Below are positions 16,991 to 25,647 of a stretch of DNA of 64,000 nt, piece by piece. The stretch's first letter is position 1; each line of letters starts with the position of its first letter. The stretch spans positions 56,044 through 120,043 of the forward strand of contig CAZRCG010000008.1 in NCBI GenBank assembly GCA_964598565.1. The letters run 5' to 3'. The DNA comes from CAZRCG01 sp964598565 (lineage in GTDB: Bacteria; Bdellovibrionota; UBA2394). Both the position numbers and the translations under genes were made by a program. The notes under the pieces are model-generated. The model was not told where the DNA came from and ran no database searches. It saw only the letters and a list, made by a program, of their open reading frames with translations.

Positions 16991-18814
16991 ATGGGGCGAG
17001 TGATCGGAATTGATTTAGGAACGACCAACTCTTGTGTGGCTATTTTGGAAGGCGGAAAGCCATCGGTCATTGCCAATGTGGAGGGGGCTCGCACGACGCC
17101 TTCGATCATTGCTTATGCCAAGAATGATGAGATTTTAGTCGGTCAGGTTGCAAAAAGGCAGGCGGTCACCAACAGTTCGAAAACGATCTATGCCGTTAAG
17201 CGCCTCATAGGACGCAAGCACGATGAAGAGGTTGTAAAAAAATCGTCAGAAGTTCTGAGCTATAAAGTTGTAGGTGCTGACAATGGAGACGCCTGGGTGG
17301 AGATCGACAACAAGAAAATGAGTCCGTCTGAAATTTCGTCTCTAGTTTTGAAGAAAATGAAAGAGACCGCCGAAGAGTTTTTAGGATCTGAGGTGAGCGA
17401 TGCAGTGATCACCGTACCAGCCTATTTTAACGATGCGCAGCGCCAGGCTACAAAAGATGCGGGAAGGATCGCCGGGCTGAATGTTCTGCGTATCATCAAT
17501 GAACCGACGGCGGCGGCGTTGGCCTATGGTATCGACAAAGACGGTAAAGAGCGTGTCGCGGTATTTGATTTGGGCGGAGGTACATTCGATATTTCGATTC
17601 TTGAGTTGAACGAGGGAGTTTACCAAGTTAAGTCCACGAGTGGAGATACATTTCTGGGCGGTGAAGATTTTGATCACGTCATTATGAATCACCTGATTAA
17701 AAAATTTAAAGAGGCCGAATCGATCGACTTGTCTCAAGATCCCTTGGCATTGCAGCGAATAAAAGAGGCGGCAGAAAAAGCGAAGCATGAGCTATCGTCT
17801 GCGGAGTCCACCGAAGTGGAACTCCCGTTTATCACCGCGCAAGATGGCAGCCCGAAACATTTAAAACAGACCTTAGATCGAGCGACATTGAATGAATTAT
17901 GCAAGGATCTTGTTGACCGTCTAAAGGGACCCTGTGAGACCGCCATGAAAGATGCCGGCTTGCAGTCGACAGATATTCATAAAGTATTGTTGGTCGGCGG
18001 TATGACCCGCATGCCGGCCGTACAATCTAAGGTGAAAGAAATTTTTGGCCAAGATGGAGACGCTTCGATTAATCCAGATGAAGTTGTCGCGGTAGGTGCC
18101 GCTATTCAGGGGGGGGTTTTGGTGGGCGAAGTGACCAACGTGGTACTTCTGGATGTCACGCCTCTCTCTCTGGGTGTAGAAACAGCCGGGGGGGTCTTTA
18201 CCAAAATTATCGAGAAGAACACCGCCATTCCTACCTTGAAGTCAAAGGTCTTTACGACGGCTGAAGATAATCAGTCTTTCGTAAATGTTCATGTACTTCA
18301 AGGTGAGAGAGAATTGGCCGAGTTTAATCACTCGATGGCACGCTTCGAGCTCACCGACATTCCTCCTGCACCACGTGGTGTGCCACAAATTGAGGTGACG
18401 TTCTCGATCGATTCTAATGGTATTGTCGACGTGAAAGCCAAGGATCTGGGCACCAATCGAGAGCAAGCAGTCAAAATATCTCCTTCAAGCGGATTGTCAG
18501 AGGGAGATATTAAGAAAATTATCGAAGAGGCTCAGACGCACGTAGAGGAAGACCAGAAACGCAAGGCGGTTATTGAGTCTAGAATTGACCTTGAAGGCCT
18601 AATCTTTACATCAGAAAAATCTGTTCAGGAATTTCAGAACGAGTTACCCTCAGAGCTAAATGAGCGAATCATCAAATCTTTGGCGGATGCAAAGCGAGCT
18701 TTAAGCTCCGAAGATTTGGAAGAGATTAATCGAGTAAAAGCGGAGCTCAACGAGGCAGCGCATGCAGTGGCAGAAGTTATTTACGGAAAAATTTCAGAGG
18801 AGCAAGTGTCTTAG
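16991..18814 (+). CDS. dnaK: Hsp70 chaperone DnaK
   Basis: A 607-aa Hsp70. The ATPase domain opens with IGIDLGTTNSCVAIL and carries VFDLGGGTFDISIL and the LVGGMTRMPAV motif; the interdomain region reads VLLDVTPLSLGVET. The substrate-binding domain and helical lid follow, but the protein stops soon after the lid (AEVIYGKISEEQVS), without the usual 25-30 residue glycine/acid-rich tail, which makes it shorter than the ~638-aa standard. AGGAG precedes the ATG. grpE is directly upstream; no dnaJ is adjacent. A dispersed 52-bp repeat begins over its stop codon. Confidence 0.96.
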   Translation: MGRVIGIDLGTTNSCVAILEGGKPSVIANVEGARTTPSIIAYAKNDEILVGQVAKRQAVTNSSKTIYAVKRLIGRKHDEEVVKKSSEVLSYKVVGADNGDAWVEIDNKKMSPSEISSLVLKKMKETAEEFLGSEVSDAVITVPAYFNDAQRQATKDAGRIAGLNVLRIINEPTAAALAYGIDKDGKERVAVFDLGGGTFDISILELNEGVYQVKSTSGDTFLGGEDFDHVIMNHLIKKFKEAESIDLSQDPLALQRIKEAAEKAKHELSSAESTEVELPFITAQDGSPKHLKQTLDRATLNELCKDLVDRLKGPCETAMKDAGLQSTDIHKVLLVGGMTRMPAVQSKVKEIFGQDGDASINPDEVVAVGAAIQGGVLVGEVTNVVLLDVTPLSLGVETAGGVFTKIIEKNTAIPTLKSKVFTTAEDNQSFVNVHVLQGERELAEFNHSMARFELTDIPPAPRGVPQIEVTFSIDSNGIVDVKAKDLGTNREQAVKISPSSGLSEGDIKKIIEEAQTHVEEDQKRKAVIESRIDLEGLIFTSEKSVQEFQNELPSELNERIIKSLADAKRALSSEDLEEINRVKAELNEAAHAVAEVIYGKISEEQVS

Positions 18815-18861
18815 AGCCCATCCGAAAAGTGGATATCCATTGCGGCTGGCTACAAAAGTCT
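18810..18861 (+). repeat. Copy A of a 52-bp dispersed repeat (partner at 48623-48674)
   Basis: By eye, 43 of 52 positions match the copy at 48623-48674 in the same orientation and without gaps. Shared blocks include CCCAT, CGAAAAGTG, TTGCGGCTGGCT and AAAAGT. Copy A starts on the last bases of dnaK and runs into the probable start of the next gene. Both copies sit at gene borders, which suggests a dispersed intergenic element rather than coding similarity. Confidence 0.65.
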
Positions 18862-20552
18862 ACAGCCGTGTTCTTTGGAGACGAGCGGTTGTTATCATAG
18901 GCTCTGATTTAGTGACCGCGGCGGGTATCGCCATTTTAAGCTTTAGTCTCGTATCTTGCGCTTCGAGATCACCACAGCAGGTATCAGCGGGCATTCCTGT
19001 CTCTCTCGGCAGTGAGTCAGACGCAGACTCCATTGCCCAAGGCCTCGCTTATATGCGTGAGCATCCTTCATCTGCCGAAGGAGAGCGAATTCAGAGGTTT
19101 TTGTGGCTCGACCAAGGCATTCAAGTACTTCAGCAGAGTGACCAGTGGACTCCTGAAATGGCCCAAGAATTTTGGGGAGACCTCACGGCTTTCGTAAAGG
19201 ATGAGCCGGCGTTGTCGAGTTCTGCTCTGCGTCGTTTGACGGAGAGCAGTCAGACCCGGCTGGCCAAGAATATTGCCGCCTATCACAGCTATCAGGCGCA
19301 ACTTCGAGAGCAATCGTTGGAGAATGCCCTCAAAGATTTAGAGAGCATCGAAGAGGACGGTACGACAGATCTTTACAGCAAGGCTCAGGAGCTCCTCGCT
19401 CTTTATCGAAGTAAGGCCTATACCGATTCTAGAAAAATTGGAGTGCTGTTGCCTTTGTCGGGAGATTTGAAGCCGCTTGCCGACGAAGTATTGGCCAGCG
19501 TTCAGTTGGTGACAGACATGGCTTTATCGCAAGGAATTGAATTTGTTATCCAAGATACGGGAGATACTCCTGAGTCTCTTATGAAGGCTTGGGACCGTTT
19601 GATGAACCAAGAGAAGGTGACGGTCGTCATGGGTCCGTTGACCTCTAAAGAAAGTGAAACCGTTTTTGAAAAGGCCGAGATAAGCGGACTGCCCGTTGTT
19701 TCGTTGGCTCCTAAAGAAGGTCTTGAAGGCTTTGGAAATTTTGGATTTCGATCGGTATTGACGCTCGAAGATCAAGTTCAAAAATTGGCGCAGTGGGCGG
19801 TAGAAACCTTAAAGGCCAAAGGAATTGCCATTCTTATTCCTGATTCTCCCTACGGTATGGACGTGCTTGCGGTAGCAAAGAGAGTGTTTGAAGAACGAGG
19901 CCTCGAAATTAAGGGTTTGCAAGTTTATCCTGCAGATTCCAGAGATTTCAAAGATCCTTTGAGGAAACTAGTGCGGCTGGATATGCCGAGACTACGACGG
20001 GGAGAGATCTGTCCTAAAGACATTGCTCCTGAGCTTCAACCCGCAGGTTGCGTAAAGAATCTTCAAGAGTTAAAGCCGATTATTGATTTTGAGCTCTTGT
20101 TTTTGGCGGACTCGGCCGACAACATTGGGTTTTTACTTCCGACACTTCCTTATTTGAGACTCTATGGAATTCAAACGGCAGGCCTCTCATTGTTGAATTC
20201 CCCTCGACTTATCGAGCGGGCGCAAGAGGCAGCTGAGGGCATTGTTTTTACCGATGGCTATGTGTCTAATTCTAAGAATTTTCAGACACGATGGTTTCGA
20301 GAGGCTTTTCAAGCTGCAGTCGATCGTGAGCCGTCTCGCTTGTCGGCCGAGGCTTTTGATTTGGCCATTCTCTTGGTGACACTGATGCAGGGAAGTAGCG
20401 GTCTTGTAACTAGAGAGTCTCTGGTAGAAAGCCTTAAACAAGTCAGAAGTTTTCCGGGCGTGACGGGATCTCTTTATTTTGAGAACAATAAGCTTAAGAA
20501 AGATGCAAAGCTGCTCGTGGTGCGTTCAGGCCAGATTCAAGAGTGGCGATAA
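18840..20552 (+). CDS. LppC/LpoA-like lipoprotein with periplasmic-binding-protein fold
   Basis: Predicted lipoprotein with lipobox LVSC and a C-terminal Peripla_BP_6-type domain beginning near KIGVLLPLSGDLKPLADEVL. This resembles the LppC/LpoA group, which in enterobacteria activates penicillin-binding protein 1A from the outer membrane; an LivJ-like binding protein is the alternative. An N-terminal helical part (TPR-like in LpoA) precedes the binding-protein domain. The frame is open to 18762 inside dnaK; I chose TTG 18840 because it gives a basic n-region and a hydrophobic stretch ending at the lipobox. GTG 18912 would give a very short signal. Its 3' end overlaps mutY by 27 nt. Confidence 0.72.
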   Translation: MRLATKVYSRVLWRRAVVIIGSDLVTAAGIAILSFSLVSCASRSPQQVSAGIPVSLGSESDADSIAQGLAYMREHPSSAEGERIQRFLWLDQGIQVLQQSDQWTPEMAQEFWGDLTAFVKDEPALSSSALRRLTESSQTRLAKNIAAYHSYQAQLREQSLENALKDLESIEEDGTTDLYSKAQELLALYRSKAYTDSRKIGVLLPLSGDLKPLADEVLASVQLVTDMALSQGIEFVIQDTGDTPESLMKAWDRLMNQEKVTVVMGPLTSKESETVFEKAEISGLPVVSLAPKEGLEGFGNFGFRSVLTLEDQVQKLAQWAVETLKAKGIAILIPDSPYGMDVLAVAKRVFEERGLEIKGLQVYPADSRDFKDPLRKLVRLDMPRLRRGEICPKDIAPELQPAGCVKNLQELKPIIDFELLFLADSADNIGFLLPTLPYLRLYGIQTAGLSLLNSPRLIERAQEAAEGIVFTDGYVSNSKNFQTRWFREAFQAAVDREPSRLSAEAFDLAILLVTLMQGSSGLVTRESLVESLKQVRSFPGVTGSLYFENNKLKKDAKLLVVRSGQIQEWR

Positions 20553-21596
20553 TCGTTTAATAATCTTTCGATCAATTGCCGGCAGGGTAAGTTCTTTTAG
20601 TTTCTTTAGGCTGGTCCATTGAAAGTCTGAGGCGCGAGGATATGTTGTGGCTAAATTTTTGCGAAACAGATGGACATTTCTCGGTAGCCCCTGTGCTGTC
20701 GGATCGTTGGTCTCTAGCCACACCGAGTAGTTTGTTGATGTGATTGAGTAGCGAAAATCTGGCTTGCGATCTAGCGGCTTTGACAAGGTGTCAAATGGGA
20801 GTCGATGAAATCCTGGATATCGTCGATCCGATTCTTTTGGAAGTATGGCAATACGATTTGAGTTTTTAAACCAATAGATGCGTTCATAGGCGTTCTGCCT
20901 TTCCATGGGGCTAGATTTTCTTGGAATCTTGTCAATTAACCCTCGTTTAAAAGCGATACAGCCCCAAGCGAGCGGGCACTGCGAACACAGCGGTTCTGCA
21001 GGCCTGCAAACGAGTGCGCCGATTTCCATCATACCCTCCGCAAATTCTCGCGTGATGGCCGCCTGATCTGGGCTGTGAGTCTCGGCAAGGGCCCAGAGTT
21101 TTTTTAATACAGGAGTGGTATCGACAGGCTCTCGTAGAGCATAGAATCTTGAGTAGACTCGAATTAAATTTCCATCCAGAGCAGGGGCCTTTTTTCGAAA
21201 GGCAATAGAAAGAAGGGCGCCTGCCGAATAAGCCCCTATGCCGGGGAGTGTCAGAAGCTCTTCGCGTGTTGAAGGAAAAGCTCCATCAAATTTTTCCACA
21301 ATCATCTGTGCGGCAGCTCGAATATGGCGAGCTCGCCGATAGTAACCCAGGCCTTCCCACAATTTAAGTACGTCTTCTTCGCGAGCCGATGCCAGGGACT
21401 TAAGCGTTGGAAATTTTTTCAAAAATTTTTCGTAGTAAGGAACGACCGTCGACACCCCCGTTTGTTGGAGCATGACTTCAGAAATCCAAATGCCATAGGC
21501 GTCATCACGTTGTCGCCAGGGCAGCTTGCGAGCTTTACTAGCAAACCACTCGATAACCGAAGTTTGAAAACGAGAAATCGCTGCGCGTGTAGGCAT
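20526..21596 (-). CDS. mutY: A/G-specific adenine DNA glycosylase MutY
   Basis: Removes adenine mispaired with 8-oxoguanine. The HhH-GPD domain shows the catalytic Glu in SEVMLQQTG, the hairpin LPGIGAYSAGA and the catalytic Asp in ALDGNLIRVYSR. The [4Fe-4S] loop has C-X6-C-X2-C-X5-C (CRPAEPLCSQCPLAWGC). A divergent NUDIX-like C-terminal domain, expected to recognise oxoG, follows. The frame extends to 21656 over the upstream gene, but ATG 21596 (MPTRAAISRF) begins the family's normal N-terminus. It converges on the LppC-like gene with a 27-nt overlap. Confidence 0.93.
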   Translation of the reverse strand: MPTRAAISRFQTSVIEWFASKARKLPWRQRDDAYGIWISEVMLQQTGVSTVVPYYEKFLKKFPTLKSLASAREEDVLKLWEGLGYYRRARHIRAAAQMIVEKFDGAFPSTREELLTLPGIGAYSAGALLSIAFRKKAPALDGNLIRVYSRFYALREPVDTTPVLKKLWALAETHSPDQAAITREFAEGMMEIGALVCRPAEPLCSQCPLAWGCIAFKRGLIDKIPRKSSPMERQNAYERIYWFKNSNRIAILPKESDRRYPGFHRLPFDTLSKPLDRKPDFRYSITSTNYSVWLETNDPTAQGLPRNVHLFRKNLATTYPRASDFQWTSLKKLKELTLPAIDRKIIKRLSPLLNLA

Positions 21597-21624
21597 GAGG
21601 CAACTGTCCGATTGAACAAGTGGT

Positions 21625-22788
21625 TTAAAAAGCCGGAAGTCCCGTAATCTTTTCACCGATAATCAATTTATGAATATCGTAAGTGCCCTCGTAGGTATTG
21701 ACACTTTCAAGATTGCACATGTGACGCATGCATTGATATTCAGTGCTCACGCCATTGGCTCCCAGAATGTCTCGTGCTGTTCTGGCGATATTTAGGGCCA
21801 TGGCTACATTGTTCATTTTGCCCATCGAGATATGATGCGGTCTTATTTTGTCTTGCATCTTCAGCTGGGCGAGTCGAAAGGCGAGCAGCTGAGCCTTGGA
21901 GATTTCGGTAACCATGTCGACAAGCTTTGCTTGCACTAACTGTTTTTGAGCAATTGGCTGGTTGAACATAATACGGTCTTGGGCGTAATTCAAAGCTTCT
22001 TGATAACATGCCATGGCAGCTCCTAGAGCGCCCCATACAATTCCGAAGCGCGCAGAACTCAAACACATAAGTGCCGCCTTCAGTCCCTTGGCATGAGGCA
22101 GCATCATGTCTTCTGATATCTCACAGTTATCAAGTATGAATTCACCGGTAACGGAAGCACGCAGAGACAATTTGTTATGAATCTCTCGAGCTTTATAACC
22201 CGGAGCGTCCTTCGGAACGATGAAGCCCTGAATATCTCCATCACACTTTGCCCAAACGATCGAAATGTCCGAGCGACTGGCATTGGTAATCCAGCGTTTG
22301 GTGCCATTTAAAATATAGCCATGCCCTTTTTTCTGGGCCGTTGTGAGCATGCCCGACGGATTACTCCCGAAATCGGGTTCGGTGAGACCGAAACAGCCCA
22401 AAATTTTGCCTTGGGCCATGCCAGGTAAGTAGGTTTCCTTTTGCTTTGTCGAGCCAAACGTATGAATGGGATACATACACAGTGAACTTTGTACGGAGGC
22501 TAGGGATCGAAGACCACTATCGCCTCGTTCGAGTTCCATCATGATGATTCCATAATCAAGAGCGCTGAGTCCGGGACAGTCATAGCCTTTCAGGTGGGAG
22601 CCCAGAAGTCCCATCGCCCCCATTTCAGGCACCAATTCGAACGGAAAAGTGCCGGCTTCATAGTGGCCTGCCACGATAGGCATGAATTTTTCATTCACGA
22701 AACTACGCACACTTTGACGAATTTGTTTTTCTTGATCGCTGAGTAAATCATCTAACGATAAAAAATCGACTCCGTCATACGGTTGCAT
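21625..22788 (-). CDS. gcdH: Acyl-CoA dehydrogenase, glutaryl-CoA dehydrogenase type
   Basis: A 387-aa flavoprotein of the acyl-CoA dehydrogenase family. RSLASVQSSLCMYPI, FGLTEPDFGSNPSGM and the catalytic glutamate in NTYEGTYDIHKL match the glutaryl-CoA dehydrogenase branch, which converts glutaryl-CoA to crotonyl-CoA in lysine and tryptophan breakdown. No other gene of that pathway is nearby, so the substrate is inferred from motif similarity only. The CorC-type gene ends 2 bp upstream, so the two are probably co-transcribed. Confidence 0.85.
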   Translation of the reverse strand: MQPYDGVDFLSLDDLLSDQEKQIRQSVRSFVNEKFMPIVAGHYEAGTFPFELVPEMGAMGLLGSHLKGYDCPGLSALDYGIIMMELERGDSGLRSLASVQSSLCMYPIHTFGSTKQKETYLPGMAQGKILGCFGLTEPDFGSNPSGMLTTAQKKGHGYILNGTKRWITNASRSDISIVWAKCDGDIQGFIVPKDAPGYKAREIHNKLSLRASVTGEFILDNCEISEDMMLPHAKGLKAALMCLSSARFGIVWGALGAAMACYQEALNYAQDRIMFNQPIAQKQLVQAKLVDMVTEISKAQLLAFRLAQLKMQDKIRPHHISMGKMNNVAMALNIARTARDILGANGVSTEYQCMRHMCNLESVNTYEGTYDIHKLIIGEKITGLPAF

Positions 22789-22790
22789 TT

Positions 22791-24098
22791 CTAGCTCCTT
22801 TCCGTATCCCCAGGAATTTCCGTGAGTCTCACACGGGCAACTTCCCCTTCTTTTACTTCAAGAATGGAAAAGACATAGTTGTTCCAAATAATCACGGTTT
22901 TGACAGTCAGTTGTTGGTGAACGGCATAATGCATAAGAAATCCGTTTACTGTAGAATACGAATCTGTCGGCTCAATTTCGATACCGTACTTAGATTTAAG
23001 GTCGACCAGCAACTCAGTTCCCTCGACCTCGACGCCCGTTGAATAAAGATCCACAATCGGCCGAGCATTGAGATCGTCGTGCTCGTCGTTGATTTCACCG
23101 AAGACCTCTTCGAGAATATCTTCAAGCGTGACAAGACCCACCACATTACCCCACTCGTCTTTTACTATGGCCAAGTGAATGCGATTGCTCTTCATTTCAT
23201 TAAGAACGCGTGAGATCATCGCCTGCTCAGAAACAAAAAAGGCTCGCCGTAAGCAGGTTCGAAGTGAAAACTTTTCGATGGGTGGAGCCTCGAGGTTTGA
23301 CTGAATGACTTTGTTAACAATGGCGAAAAGATCGCGAGCATGAAGAAAGCCCAAAATGCGATCGAGATTTTGGTTGTAGACAGGATAGCGGGAGTGGTTC
23401 TCAGTTTTTACAATCTCTAAAACTTCAGGTAGCGTAGAATCAATGCGAATGGCCGAGACTTTCTCACGCGGCACCATAATATCTTTCACGCGCCTCTTTG
23501 AAAATTGAATCACCGATGACAGTATCTTCGTCTTATCTTGTTCAAACCGATCCTGGCGTCCAACCATTGATACCATATATTCAATGTCAGAATGGGTAAT
23601 GGTGATTTTCTCGCTGGTACTGATGCCGACAAAGCCGAGGAGCGTCTTCATGGTTACAGTCAGCCCTGTGGTAATGGGGTAGAGGATGGCATCGAAAACC
23701 AAAATAAAGCGACACACGTAAGGCGCCGCCAATTCTGAATGGGCGCGAGCTACCACTTTGGGGGTAATTTCACCAAAAATTACGAGAATAACGGTGACCC
23801 CAAGACCGATCCAAGCGTCCGAGACTGCCTCGTCAGAAAACAGCGTGTCAATATAGTTCGTTGTGAGAACGGCAATCTGGGCGTTGACGAAAGTATTGCA
23901 GACTAGAATCGTCGAGAGCAGGCGTTCCGGCATTTTGATCCAATGACGCAGCGAAGACTTAAACCAGCCCCCTTCAGACACGAGCTGCTCTGCCCTCATC
24001 CCACTCAAAGCCGTCAATGCCGTTTCAGAAAACGAGAAAAAAGCACTCAAAAAAGTAAAAAGAATAATGCCAGCCAAATAGGCGAATTCAAGATCCAT
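22791..24098 (-). CDS. CorC/HlyC-type membrane protein with DUF21, CBS pair and CorC_HlyC domain
   Basis: A 435-aa protein: an N-terminal DUF21 membrane domain (about residues 1-140, with SFSETALTALSGMRAEQL), a CBS pair around the middle (KDIMVPREKVSAIRID and GLVTLEDILEEVFGEI) and a C-terminal CorC_HlyC domain. Family members are linked to divalent cation (Mg/Co) transport or tolerance; the old hemolysin label is not supported. The frame is open to a TTG at 24152, but ATG 24098 begins directly at the first helix. The upstream end lies beside the left copy of the 75-bp direct repeat. Confidence 0.87.
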   Translation of the reverse strand: MDLEFAYLAGIILFTFLSAFFSFSETALTALSGMRAEQLVSEGGWFKSSLRHWIKMPERLLSTILVCNTFVNAQIAVLTTNYIDTLFSDEAVSDAWIGLGVTVILVIFGEITPKVVARAHSELAAPYVCRFILVFDAILYPITTGLTVTMKTLLGFVGISTSEKITITHSDIEYMVSMVGRQDRFEQDKTKILSSVIQFSKRRVKDIMVPREKVSAIRIDSTLPEVLEIVKTENHSRYPVYNQNLDRILGFLHARDLFAIVNKVIQSNLEAPPIEKFSLRTCLRRAFFVSEQAMISRVLNEMKSNRIHLAIVKDEWGNVVGLVTLEDILEEVFGEINDEHDDLNARPIVDLYSTGVEVEGTELLVDLKSKYGIEIEPTDSYSTVNGFLMHYAVHQQLTVKTVIIWNNYVFSILEVKEGEVARVRLTEIPGDTERS

Positions 24099-24135
24099 CG
24101 GGACTAGGCCGGTCCAATCTGTCGTCTCATACGTC

Positions 24136-24210
24136 AACAAAACTCTATACAAGTTAGCCCAATCGGGTCAAACATGCCTTCTAGATGCAGGACTTAAGTC
24201 TTAAAGACCT
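24136..24210 (+). repeat. Left 75-bp direct repeat flanking the DUF4143 ATPase island
   Basis: Matches 25573-25647 over 75 ungapped positions with about 10 mismatches, most of them in one 8-nt block. The final 37 nt (24174-24210), from ATGCCTTCTAG to TTAAAGACCT, are identical. In the right copy this identical part covers the start codon and first residues of the dnaQ-like gene; here it is followed by unrelated sequence, so this copy is a truncated duplicate of that gene start. Confidence 0.9.
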
Positions 24211-24294
24211 TCAATAGCCCTGTCGCGTAAGTAATTATTGGCTTTAGTGGGACGAATCTTTTCAGAAGGCCGGCTAGACATCAGGCAGCGAGTT

Positions 24295-25449
24295 TTAGCC
24301 CATGCCAAACAATTCGTTCATAAAATCTCGCCAGAATAGGCAAGATACCTTGCCAAGCTTCGATCGAGTGGGATCCTGACTAATATAAAATATCTTGGTT
24401 GGTTTAAGAGGCTCAGCGACCCGTTCAAGTTTTCTTATTTCAACCGGATCAATGGTGGTCGTCGATTTGATTTCGACAGCATAAACGCTTTTGTTTGCTT
24501 GAAGGACCAAGTCAATCTCACCACCCGAGGTTGTTTGGTAGTGGCTCATACGAAAGTCCTTTCGATAATACGAATTTAACCGGAGAATTTCAAGAATGCA
24601 GAAATGCTCAAAAGCTGCCCCATAACCACCCGTTTTAGGCACGATTGGAGAATCAAGGCTGCCCTCCATCGCTCTCTTTATGCCTAAATCAAAAAGGTAA
24701 AATTTTGGCTGAAGTTTTACGGATTTTCGAGTCGATCGCGAGTAAGCCGGGACGACCACTCCCAGCAAAGTATCCTCCATGATTTGAAAATAGCTTTGTG
24801 CTGTTTTTGTATCGACGCCTATATCCCTTGCGATTTTTGAGAAATTAATCGCCTTTCCATTTTCTTGAGCCGCCACTTCGAGAAACTGAGAAAAAGTTGC
24901 CCCGTGCCTGACAATTTGCTCCTGCAGAATTTCTTCCTTCAGATAGGTGCGCGTATAAGAAAGAAGATATTCCTTTCGATCGGTGTCCTGGAGCGCAAAG
25001 ATAGATGGAAGGGCTCCCCAATTGAGAACGAAATCGAGATTAAAGTTTTTCTTGAGTTCTAAATGACAAAGCGGAAATAGCTCATAGCGAAAGGCTCGTC
25101 CCGCTAGTAAATTGGCCGAACCTCGTTTGAGTTTTCGGGCACTTGAGCCCGTTAGCGCAAACTTAATTCCTTTTGATTCGATAATTTCGTGAACGATGTC
25201 TAAAAGTTTTGGAATTTTTTGAATTTCATCAATCACTACCCAGGTTGGTTTGACACTCAGGCCCTCGATGTCTGCAATGAGAAGGTCGGGATTTCGCTGG
25301 TAGCGGGTTTCCCATCGTTCAAGCAGTAAGCTAATATAATGATGGGTTTTGCCCCATTGCTCGCGGAGGTAAGTCGATTTCCCCGTACCACGCGCACCAA
25401 ACAGAAAGAAACTCTTTGCAGAACTTGGATCGAGGAGCCTGTGGATCAT
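24295..25449 (-). CDS. AAA ATPase with DUF4143 (AAA_14-DUF4143 family)
   Basis: A 384-aa P-loop ATPase. Walker A is GARGTGKST (about residues 18-26) and Walker B TWVVIDEIQK, followed by a sensor-like LTGSSARKLKRG. The second half is DUF4143, whose ...GGEIDLVLQ...YAVEIK pattern looks like a remnant of a PD-(D/E)xK nuclease fold. These genes are common, scattered and often strain-specific; their biochemical role is unsettled. A 35-bp palindrome includes the start codon, and 75-bp direct repeats lie on both sides. No partner gene is present. Confidence 0.85.
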   Translation of the reverse strand: MIHRLLDPSSAKSFFLFGARGTGKSTYLREQWGKTHHYISLLLERWETRYQRNPDLLIADIEGLSVKPTWVVIDEIQKIPKLLDIVHEIIESKGIKFALTGSSARKLKRGSANLLAGRAFRYELFPLCHLELKKNFNLDFVLNWGALPSIFALQDTDRKEYLLSYTRTYLKEEILQEQIVRHGATFSQFLEVAAQENGKAINFSKIARDIGVDTKTAQSYFQIMEDTLLGVVVPAYSRSTRKSVKLQPKFYLFDLGIKRAMEGSLDSPIVPKTGGYGAAFEHFCILEILRLNSYYRKDFRMSHYQTTSGGEIDLVLQANKSVYAVEIKSTTTIDPVEIRKLERVAEPLKPTKIFYISQDPTRSKLGKVSCLFWRDFMNELFGMG

Positions 25450-25481
25450 ACTCCATAAAATAGACCATTTTATGGAGTATG
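25447..25481. promoter_or_regulatory. 35-bp palindrome including the ATPase start codon (candidate operator or element end)
   Basis: Two perfect 15-bp arms, CATACTCCATAAAAT at 25447-25461 and its reverse complement at 25467-25481, separated by AGACC. The outer three bases of the left arm are the complement of the ATPase ATG, so a protein bound here would cover the start codon. It lies between the island's gene and the right direct repeat. An operator or a recombination site are both possible. Confidence 0.7.
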
Positions 25482-25572
25482 GTCAATGGGGGCCCGATCT
25501 GAGCTTGCAATCTGTTCTGCGTTCGCCGCCTTTAAGATGGAAATAATCTGTTCTTTCGCCATTAAGAGCGTG

Positions 25573-25647
25573 AATAAAACTCTATACAAGCCGTATCGAT
25601 CGGGTGAAATATGCCTTCTAGATGCAGGACTTAAGTCTTAAAGACCT
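25573..25647 (+). repeat. Right 75-bp direct repeat, including the start of the dnaQ-like gene
   Basis: Partner of 24136-24210. The last 26 bases are the first codons of the dnaQ-like gene (ATG at 25622). This copy is continuous with an intact gene and is therefore likely the original one, with the left copy produced when the ATPase island arose. Confidence 0.9.

Noticed and set aside
18762..18839. Earlier ATG for the LppC-like lipoprotein
   Set aside because: It is inside dnaK and would place a long charged segment before the signal peptide.
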